Positions 1-5,372 of a stretch of DNA of 15,512 bases are shown here, one piece after another. A model generated the notes under the pieces. The model did not search any database. It was not told where the DNA came from and saw nothing but the letters and a program-made list of their open reading frames with translations. The stretch lies in assembly GCA_030150335.1 (NCBI GenBank), contig JASLGC010000144.1, positions 1 to 15,512 on the forward strand, read 5' to 3'. The DNA is from Flavobacterium sp. (GTDB taxonomy: Bacteria > Bacteroidota > Bacteroidia > Flavobacteriales > Flavobacteriaceae). The translations under genes were made by a program, and so were the position numbers. Each line of letters starts with the position of its first letter. The first letter of the stretch is position 1.

Positions 1-30
1 TTGCCTTACTCTCTTAATTTTTGCTGTCAA

Positions 31-48
31 TCCAATATGTCTATGAAC
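31..48 (-). promoter_or_regulatory. Possible boxA-like element in rRNA leader
   Basis: Downstream of the three tandem promoters the minus strand reads GTTCATAGACATATTGGA. This loosely resembles the boxA-type antitermination sequences found in rRNA leaders. It fits the position between rRNA promoters and 16S, but the match is imperfect and rests on resemblance only. The 16S gene itself is not in the window. Confidence 0.25.
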
Positions 49-88
49 GTGTCTTCTTATTATTATCACTTGTGTTTCAAAGCGAGTG

Positions 89-119
89 CAAAAGTAAATA
101 ACTTTTTCGATTTAGCAAA
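89..119 (-). promoter_or_regulatory. Tandem promoter P1 (proximal) of a probable rRNA operon
   Basis: On the minus strand a -33 TTTG (116-119) and a -7 TACTTTTG (89-96) are separated by 19 bases. This matches the Bacteroidota primary sigma consensus TTTG / TAnnTTTG without mismatch. The bases after the -7 box read CACTCGC, a GC-rich start region in otherwise very AT-rich DNA, as is usual for stringently controlled stable-RNA promoters. It is the promoter nearest the window edge and points out of the window. Confidence 0.7.
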
Positions 120-184
120 ACTTTTTTGAAATAAATTTCATTTTGTTTTCAGAGCTAAACCTCAGTATTTACTGAAGCGGACTG

Positions 185-217
185 CAAAGATACTACCTTA
201 TTTTCTACTTATCCAAA
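185..217 (-). promoter_or_regulatory. Tandem promoter P2 of a probable rRNA operon
   Basis: On the minus strand, -33 TTTG (214-217) and -7 TATCTTTG (185-192) are 21 bases apart, both perfect to the TTTG / TAnnTTTG consensus. The discriminator reads CAGTCCGC. A small inverted repeat (TCAGTA/TACTGA, 162-175) follows the expected start point. A further perfect -7 match, TAAATTTG (214-221), overlaps the -33 box but has a TTTG only 15 bases upstream, so it is probably not a separate promoter. Confidence 0.68.
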
Positions 218-311
218 TTTAATTTCTTATTTTTTTCAAAGCTCGATAAAGTTGTTTTTCTATCTCTACTCTTTCACTATTTGTGTATGATCGTCTGCTA
301 TAATGCGGATG

Positions 312-342
312 CAAAAGTAGGCGTTTTTAACTTACTTCCAAA
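312..342 (-). promoter_or_regulatory. Tandem promoter P3 (distal) of a probable rRNA operon
   Basis: On the minus strand, -33 TTTG (339-342) and -7 TACTTTTG (312-319) are 19 bases apart, again a perfect consensus pair. The start region reads CATCCGC. The -7 boxes of P1, P2 and P3 are 96 and 127 bases apart. All three share the layout TTTGCA followed by a short C/G-rich tract, so they look like copies of one promoter type serving a single strongly transcribed unit to the left. Confidence 0.7.
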
Positions 343-548
343 CTTTATTTAGCCTTTTTTACAAGGTTTTTCTTAACCTATTAGTATGTTGTGTTTTACA
401 AGTGAAAGTTTTTTTAGGCTGTTCTGATTTATACTATACATAGGTAGGCATTCTTCTTTAATGGTTATTAATCTTATTTGATATGCGTTATTACTCTTTA
501 TATATAGGTAGCGATGAAAATCTCACTATAAATACTAACCTCTTTTAT

Positions 549-1097
549 TTATAACTCTTCAAATGACTCAAGAATACCCTTCATAGAATTTTGTTCTTTT
601 GACTTAAAATTGACAGGAACCCAAGTATATAATTGATAATACTTCTTTTCTCCATTAATTACGGCTATTTCATAATAGAAATCATTAGTAGCAATCCTTA
701 CCGCGAAAGACAAATACTTTGCATCCATACCATTTATAGAAACATCTTCCACTATAGGATCTTCTATAAAATGAAAATTCTCACCAATACGCTCTATTAG
801 CATCTTAGAATAACCTTCTAAATCACTTGAATAATTGTCTTGATTATTTTTCTCTTTTATTAAATTAAAAAAGTCCTCTTTAGATTCGTCAATCATCATC
901 ACACATAGTCCTTTTACTGAGTTCATATATTGCAATGATGCATCTTTATTTAAATTATTAACTTTCTTTAAATACACAGGAAGCTCAACAGAGTACTCAT
1001 TATCATAAGAAACAGTTTGTACTTCCTCTTTTTTATCACATGCTAAAAAGGTACTCGCTATACAAATCAATAAAATACACCTAACTAATATTTTCAT
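549..1097 (-). CDS. Small lipoprotein, PsbP/Mog1-like pattern, function unknown
   Basis: The product has 182 residues. The N-terminus shows a basic start, a hydrophobic segment at 4-19 and a lipobox-like FLAC with the acceptor Cys20, so it should be exported and lipidated. The residues after the cysteine are charged (DKKEE). Flavobacterial surface-export signals are also charged, so surface display is possible but unproven. The remaining ~150 residues follow a pattern I associate with PsbP/Mog1/DcrB-like folds: an early YSVELPVYL, a central NGMDAKYLSFAV strand pair, then YYQLYTWVP and a final helix ending SFEEL. This fold suggestion comes from pattern alone. The ATG lies 45 bases after the flavin monooxygenase stop, with no terminator between, so the two may be co-transcribed. 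No substrate can be named. Confidence 0.72.
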   Translation of the reverse strand: MKILVRCILLICIASTFLACDKKEEVQTVSYDNEYSVELPVYLKKVNNLNKDASLQYMNSVKGLCVMMIDESKEDFFNLIKEKNNQDNYSSDLEGYSKMLIERIGENFHFIEDPIVEDVSINGMDAKYLSFAVRIATNDFYYEIAVINGEKKYYQLYTWVPVNFKSKEQNSMKGILESFEEL

Positions 1098-1142
1098 TAT
1101 ATTATTTTTTCAAATGGAAAAACAAAGTTGTCCAAAACCTAA

Positions 1143-2165
1143 TTACCTATTATAGCTTTTAATATCCTTCATTAAATCAGTAAATAATTGTAAGCTTTTT
1201 ATTCTCTCCCCTTCATCATATATAGGAGTTGTTATCATTAGCTCATCTATTTCCAGAATATCACAAAAACGCTGAACTTCAATTTTTATTTCTTTTGGAG
1301 TACCAATAAAAGAGCAAGCTGTCATGTTATACACCGCAGCTTCTTCCTCTGCAGACCACATCCCTACCATAGATTCACATGGCTTTTGCATTGGCTTTCT
1401 ATCATTTCGAATAATCCCTAAAAACATTTTATAAAACGAAGTAGATAAAAACTCTGCGGCATCATTTGTCTCTGCAACAATAGCATTCACACAAGCCATA
1501 AAATAAGGTTTACTTAACTGAGAAGAAGGTTTAAAATTTTTCTTATAAATTCTACTTGCTAATTGAAGTTGATTAGGAGCAAAATGACTAGCAAAAGCAT
1601 AAGGCAATCCCAATTCCGCAGCCAGATAAGCACTATCTGTGCTTGAGCCTAATATCCATAAAGGAACATTAGCACCTTCTCCAGGAAAAGCACGCACCTT
1701 AACTGAATCATCAGTATTGCTAAAAAAGTTCTTCAACTCTTGAATTTGATCAGGAAAAAAATTAGCTGCCATCGTATCATTTCTTCTTAATGCCATGGCT
1801 GTAAGTTGATCCGTACCAGGAGCACGTCCTAATCCCAGGTCAATCCTATTAGGGTACAACGCTTCTAAAGTCCCGAATTGCTCTGCGATAACTAAAGGTG
1901 GATGATTTGGCAACATTATACCTCCAGATCCAACTTTAATTTTTGAAGTTCCCCCAGCAACATAACCAATCAAAACTGAAGTTGCTGAAGATGCGATATT
2001 CGACATATTATGATGTTCTGCCATCCAATAACGAGTAAAACCAGCTTCTTCAGCATACTTTGCTACATTAAGCACTCCTTGTAACGTTTGAGTAGTACTC
2101 TTGCTCTCTCCAATAATTGCAAGATCTAAAAAAGAGTAAGGTATATGATTATTTTTTATTGTCAT
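1143..2165 (-). CDS. LLM-class flavin-dependent oxidoreductase (luciferase-like monooxygenase, YhbW type)
   Basis: A cytosolic TIM-barrel oxidoreductase expected to use reduced flavin (FMNH2 or F420-like); the substrate is unknown. From the chosen ATG it has 340 residues, normal for the family. Diagnostic motifs are WMAEHHN (47-53), the VGSGGIMLPNHPPL strand-loop (78-91), RIDLGLGRAPG (107-117) and ILGSS (171-175), the pattern of the alkanal-monooxygenase-like YhbW group rather than true LuxA. The frame is open up to a TTG at 2201. The ATG at 2165 (MTIKNNHIPYSFLDL) is preferred because homologous proteins begin close to the first beta strand and the 12 extra residues look non-coding. It lies about 80 bases after the xpt terminator hairpin; no consensus promoter was seen in that gap. 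The lipoprotein gene follows. Confidence 0.9.
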   Translation of the reverse strand: MTIKNNHIPYSFLDLAIIGESKSTTQTLQGVLNVAKYAEEAGFTRYWMAEHHNMSNIASSATSVLIGYVAGGTSKIKVGSGGIMLPNHPPLVIAEQFGTLEALYPNRIDLGLGRAPGTDQLTAMALRRNDTMAANFFPDQIQELKNFFSNTDDSVKVRAFPGEGANVPLWILGSSTDSAYLAAELGLPYAFASHFAPNQLQLASRIYKKNFKPSSQLSKPYFMACVNAIVAETNDAAEFLSTSFYKMFLGIIRNDRKPMQKPCESMVGMWSAEEEAAVYNMTACSFIGTPKEIKIEVQRFCDILEIDELMITTPIYDEGERIKSLQLFTDLMKDIKSYNR

Positions 2166-2245
2166 TTTACATATATAATTAGAACTACACAAATTAGTCA
2201 ATTAAATAAGACCCGATGTATTTCTTATAGAGAATTTAACAAACA

Positions 2246-2295
2246 GATAAAAGCAAAAAATCACTTCCTAATAGAAGTGATTTTTTGCTTTTATC
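2246..2295 (-). terminator. Intrinsic terminator of xpt (22-bp perfect hairpin)
   Basis: Arms 2246-2267 and 2274-2295 are perfectly complementary over 22 bp around a 6-base loop, starting directly after the xpt stop codon. The stem holds A6/T6 tracts, so a U-rich run follows the GC-containing top (GAAGTGA) in both directions. The hairpin could therefore also stop any transcription arriving from the other strand. Confidence 0.88.
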
Positions 2296-2862
2296 TTATC
2301 TAATATCAATAGTACAATTAGATAAATCATCAATTATAGCAAGAGATTCCACCCTCACTCCTTTATCTTCTAACAATTTTCTACCACCCTGAAATGCTTT
2401 TTCAATTATAAACCCCATTCCTACAAGATTTGCACCTGATTGAGCAATCAAATCTAAAACACCTACAGCTGCATTTCCATAAGCAAGAAAATCATCAACA
2501 AATAAAACATTATCTCCAGGTTGTAAAAAATCCCCACTAATTACTACATCATACGTTCTATCCTTAGTAAAAGAATGGATTTGAGTATGAAGCATATTTT
2601 CCATTGTAGCAGGTTTTTTCTTTTTCGCAAAAACCACAGGTAAGTTTAATAAATATCCAGTCATAATTGCAGGTGCTATTCCACTTGCCTCAATCGTCAT
2701 AATCTTATTTACATTACTCGATGCAAAACGACGAACAAATTCAACCCCAATGGATTTCATCAGAACAGGATCCATTTGATGATTAATAAAGCTATCTACC
2801 TTTAAAATTCCTCCTTCAAAACATTTTCCGTCTTGAAGAATACGTTTACGTAATAATTCCAT
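2296..2862 (-). CDS. xpt: Xanthine phosphoribosyltransferase
   Basis: A cytosolic purine-salvage enzyme that joins xanthine to PRPP to give XMP, feeding GMP synthesis. The 188-residue length is close to Gram-positive Xpt (about 194). The PRPP-binding loop is clear at 119-131 (VLFVDDFLAYGNA), with paired Asp123/Asp124. The EASGI segment (58-62), FAKKKKPATMEN (78-89) and the family N-terminus MELLRKRI are all typical. The ATG is supported by a predicted promoter at 2929-2959, giving a leader of roughly 60 bases that contains a terminator-like hairpin (2891-2913). A strong terminator follows the stop codon immediately, so xpt is probably a single-gene unit. No xanthine permease gene is adjacent, unlike the Bacillus xpt-pbuX operon. 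Confidence 0.95.
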   Translation of the reverse strand: MELLRKRILQDGKCFEGGILKVDSFINHQMDPVLMKSIGVEFVRRFASSNVNKIMTIEASGIAPAIMTGYLLNLPVVFAKKKKPATMENMLHTQIHSFTKDRTYDVVISGDFLQPGDNVLFVDDFLAYGNAAVGVLDLIAQSGANLVGMGFIIEKAFQGGRKLLEDKGVRVESLAIIDDLSNCTIDIR

Positions 2863-2890
2863 TGTATGTTGTGTTGTTTATTTAAAAATA

Positions 2891-2913
2891 AAGGAGGTTA
2901 AATAAACCTCCTT
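2891..2913 (-). terminator. Terminator-like hairpin in the xpt leader
   Basis: On the minus strand AAGGAGGTT pairs with AACCTCCTT (9 bp, 5-base loop) and is followed by TTATTTTTA. It lies 107 bases after the methyltransferase stop but downstream of the predicted xpt promoter. It could therefore terminate the methyltransferase transcript, act as an attenuator in the xpt leader, or both. The AAGGAGG here is about 50 bases before the ATG and is not a ribosome-binding site for xpt. Confidence 0.65.
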
Positions 2914-2928
2914 CTATATATGCGTTTG

Positions 2929-2959
2929 CGAATTTACGCATTCCCAACAGTATAACAAA
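2929..2959 (-). promoter_or_regulatory. Predicted xpt promoter
   Basis: On the minus strand, -33 TTTG (2956-2959) is followed after 19 bases by TAAATTCG (2929-2936), one mismatch from TAnnTTTG. A start point near 2922 would follow. An inverted repeat ATGCGT/ACGCAT (2920-2925 and 2936-2941) brackets the -7 box and could be a regulator site. Confidence 0.5.
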
Positions 2960-3020
2960 CATTATATATTAAACAAACTATCATTGAAATTAACACAAAA
3001 TCAAATCGGGCACGAGTAAT

Positions 3021-3680
3021 CTATTTAATTCCTTTTAAAATTACAAAAGGACGAATCACTTCCTCATCTGATTGACTTTTTATGTTTTCCATATAATGCC
3101 ACTGCTGCACCTCGCGATAACCAATATTAGTCATAACACGGATAAGCCATTCTGTACGATGTAAATAAAAAACATCAGTATTTGCAAACGGAAGCTTAGT
3201 TACAAAATCTTCCCTTATATAAGTCAATGCAATACTTCCATTCGGTTTTAGAACCCGAAAAATCTCTTGTAACATTTTAATAGGATCCGCACAAAAACAA
3301 AGTGTGTTCACTGCAAAACAATGATCAACTAAATTATGATAAGCGTTTAATTGACTAATACTTTCATAATATTTAAACTTTACATCATACCTCTCAATTA
3401 TATCTTGATTATTCTGTTTAGCTAAATCAATCATCAGTTGAGATATTTCAAACCCGATATAACTTATAGAATCATTTCTATTAAACATATAAGATAGATG
3501 ATTTCCTCCTCCAAAACCAAACTCCAATACCTTATCCTCATCTTTTAGTTCTAATCGGTCAATGGTTTTATTGATCATGTTACCATTAGACTCAAACATT
3601 CGATTAGCCACTCTTAATCCAAGCTCACCACTTGGACATTTTAATTGATTGGCTATCTCTTCAAAATCTTGATTACTCAT
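3021..3680 (-). CDS. Class I SAM-dependent methyltransferase, substrate unknown
   Basis: The 219-residue product has a Rossmann-type methyltransferase core. Motif I is VLEFGFGGG (51-59), where SAM is bound, followed by an acidic end of strand 2 in YIGFEIS (Glu78) for the SAM ribose. Strand 4 is at about 119-128 (DHCFAVNTLC), and the post-motif LKPNGSIALTYI spans 144-155. This resembles the UbiE/Methyltransf_11 group acting on small molecules, but residues outside the SAM site do not reveal a substrate. There is no signal peptide or membrane segment. It starts at an ATG preceded by a perfect -7 box (3696-3703). It sits alone between the HmuY-type gene and xpt with separate signals on both sides, so context gives no pathway. 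Confidence 0.85.
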   Translation of the reverse strand: MSNQDFEEIANQLKCPSGELGLRVANRMFESNGNMINKTIDRLELKDEDKVLEFGFGGGNHLSYMFNRNDSISYIGFEISQLMIDLAKQNNQDIIERYDVKFKYYESISQLNAYHNLVDHCFAVNTLCFCADPIKMLQEIFRVLKPNGSIALTYIREDFVTKLPFANTDVFYLHRTEWLIRVMTNIGYREVQQWHYMENIKSQSDEEVIRPFVILKGIK

Positions 3681-3695
3681 ACATCACATTTTATA

Positions 3696-3703
3696 CAAAT
3701 ATA
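3696..3703 (-). promoter_or_regulatory. Candidate -7 element of the methyltransferase gene
   Basis: TATATTTG on the minus strand matches TAnnTTTG exactly and lies 15 bases before the ATG. Upstream, TTTA (3721-3724), one mismatch from TTTG, is spaced by 17 bases. The implied 5' leader would be very short. Confidence 0.4.
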
Positions 3704-3782
3704 GTTATTTAGAAATAATATAAATAATGAGTTAACAATATAAACTTATCCTTTTCTTATATTTCATGACATTAAAACAAAA

Positions 3783-3809
3783 AACCCCAAGTGCGACATA
3801 CTTGGGGTT
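3783..3809 (-). terminator. Intrinsic terminator of the TonB receptor/HmuY operon
   Basis: A 10-bp perfect stem (3783-3792 with 3800-3809, containing CCCC/GGGG) with a 7-base loop is followed on the minus strand by TTTTGTTTT. It lies about 115 bases after the HmuY-type stop codon, leaving an unusually long 3' untranslated stretch. Confidence 0.85.
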
Positions 3810-3923
3810 CTTCTAACAAAAATAAACTAACAACTCAATAAACAACAAATACATAGTGCATTTGGAATTTTGATTGAATCACATACACAAAGTGCGACAA
3901 CAACTCTCTATGTAATATTTTAA

Positions 3924-5360
3924 TTAATACAATAAACTATATTCAAATTTAGGATAACCTCGCTCACCTTTCTCATTCATAAATCCAAGCATTCTCATTT
4001 TATAAAGATTACCTTTTGAATCCTTTATTATATAAAATACATCTCTATTTAAAACTTTAGCATTTGCAACATCCCTCCAACTTCCTCCGATAGTAGTCAA
4101 ATTTGAAGATAAATTGCTCTCCGTAACATCTTGCTTACTAAAGTTTTTGTAAAAATTCTTATCTCCTTTGGGAATATCAACTTTATATGATTTTACATTT
4201 GCATAACGATTCATCACAATAAAATCAGAAAAACCATAAGATCCTTTTGGTGTTCCATTTTGATCAACTGTATTGGTAAATACCGTAAAATTCAAATCCC
4301 ATCTCTTTTTAGATGGTTCTACATCTACAAGTCTTGATTCATTCAAGTTAAAGAACTGAAAATTGAAAGCATCTTTTTTACTAATTAACACCTCCTTGTG
4401 CTCTGGCGAATCAACATCTGCATATTGCAATAAATAAGCATCTTCTCTTTTTAGAATTCTAATTTTCTTCCACCCTCTTTCTTTTCCTGTAATATTAACG
4501 GCCCCAACTACAACTGCTCCGGTACCAGGCTCAAAGCCCATATTTAAAAGATAAACATTGTTTTCAGAATCAATCTCACTTACTTTATTGATTGCTGTAA
4601 AACTAAGATTCCCTGACGGATCATCAATATACGCAGTATTAGCGGCATCGAAAGTACCTATTTGAACTGCATCTTTTAACTTCTCAACATGACTCTCACG
4701 TACTTTATCTATATCGTTAAATGCAAGTTCCCCTGCAGCCATATAAATAGCTCCATTTAATTTTACTACAGATTCACTTCCAGAATAAAAAGCTAAATCC
4801 CATGAATCACGTTTAATAGGGTAAGTAGCCTTGCCTCCCAAATCAACATATACTTGATATGGTTGACTTGGACCTCCGATAGCTGGCATCAAAACTCCTC
4901 CTAAAGCAGCATCAAAACTAATTGCCATCAAGTCATATCCTTGGATAAGAGAATTTCCACCCTTATAATTTATCTTTTCAATTTTAAATTGAACTGTTTT
5001 GTCAGTATGTCCATCACCATACTTCAAATTCACAAAGCTGAATTCAGTTTGCTTTGTTCCTTTTTCAAAAGGCACTACTAAAATCTCATTAGTAGCTTCA
5101 GGAATCGTAGTGAAATCTTCACCATTAATTGCTTTAATACCTCTAATATGAATTTCAACACTACCATTTTCTGTAGCTACATCAGAAAAAACCAATGATA
5201 CCTTCTGAATATCTTTAATCTCCGAATATGATATAGATTGTTCTGCGAACGCTACAATAAAATCACGGCTCTCATTATTCCCATTTTTTGAATCCTTTTC
5301 ACAAGAAACAAAAAACAACGTCATCAATGATAATATACTTATTTTAATAAAACTATTCAT
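3924..5360 (-). CDS. HmuY-like surface lipoprotein with N-terminal Calx-beta-like domain
   Basis: HmuY-family proteins are lipid-anchored haemophores that pass haem or related porphyrins to a TonB-dependent receptor. This 478-residue protein has a signal peptide ending in FVSC (acceptor Cys20), then a region at about 33-130 rich in alternating strands that resembles a Calx-beta domain (VSLVFSDVA, INGEDFTTI, VQFKIEKI). From about 167 an HmuY-type pattern starts (YQVYVDLGGK, then DSWDLAFYSG at 185-194), and a second similar motif occurs at 353-360 (KRWDLNFT). The end, VFYIIKDSKGNLYKMRMLGF (441-460) and YPKFEYSLL, is typical of the family. The C-terminal half from 330 has no histidine, so the two-His haem ligation of Porphyromonas HmuY cannot apply there; methionines at 383, 455, 457 and 461 are available. 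The gene follows the receptor by 12 bases with a purine-rich ribosome-binding site. Confidence 0.85.
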   Translation of the reverse strand: MNSFIKISILSLMTLFFVSCEKDSKNGNNESRDFIVAFAEQSISYSEIKDIQKVSLVFSDVATENGSVEIHIRGIKAINGEDFTTIPEATNEILVVPFEKGTKQTEFSFVNLKYGDGHTDKTVQFKIEKINYKGGNSLIQGYDLMAISFDAALGGVLMPAIGGPSQPYQVYVDLGGKATYPIKRDSWDLAFYSGSESVVKLNGAIYMAAGELAFNDIDKVRESHVEKLKDAVQIGTFDAANTAYIDDPSGNLSFTAINKVSEIDSENNVYLLNMGFEPGTGAVVVGAVNITGKERGWKKIRILKREDAYLLQYADVDSPEHKEVLISKKDAFNFQFFNLNESRLVDVEPSKKRWDLNFTVFTNTVDQNGTPKGSYGFSDFIVMNRYANVKSYKVDIPKGDKNFYKNFSKQDVTESNLSSNLTTIGGSWRDVANAKVLNRDVFYIIKDSKGNLYKMRMLGFMNEKGERGYPKFEYSLLY

Positions 5361-5363
5361 TTT

Positions 5364-5372
5364 CCTTTCCTT
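5364..5372 (-). promoter_or_regulatory. Shine-Dalgarno-like site of the HmuY-type gene
   Basis: The minus strand reads AAGGAAAGG ending 3 bases before the ATG at 5360, directly after the receptor stop codon. Other genes in this window mostly lack such a site, as is usual for Bacteroidota, so this one stands out and may support coupled translation from the receptor gene. Confidence 0.4.

Larger units (their letters stand above)
1..548. other. 548-base gene-free region: stable-RNA promoter/leader zone plus spacer
   Basis: I see no credible coding frame here on either strand. Bases 1-88 are leader-like, 89-342 hold the three tandem promoters, and 343-548 is AT-rich spacer between them and the end of the lipoprotein gene. 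The spacer contains a weak 5-bp hairpin (364-379) without a U-tract and an 8-base direct repeat ATAGGTAG (440-447 and 504-511). No clear intrinsic terminator for the lipoprotein gene was found. Confidence 0.6.

Noticed and set aside
2166..2201. Longer N-terminus of the flavin monooxygenase starting at 2201
   Set aside because: The codon is TTG and the added 12 residues have no family similarity; the ATG at 2165 fits. The longer TTG frames of eno (12626) and carA (13874) were dropped for the same reason, with promoter or terminator sequence lying in the extension.
2907..2913. AAGGAGG on the minus strand as a Shine-Dalgarno site
   Set aside because: It is about 45 bases from the xpt ATG, is buried in a stable hairpin, and no other start codon lies at a suitable distance.
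2921..2936. Partial resemblance of CGCAAACG near the xpt promoter to the E. coli PurR box
   Set aside because: Only one half-site matches, the sequence is not palindromic in the PurR manner, and a PurR-type LacI regulator of purine genes is not established in Bacteroidota.
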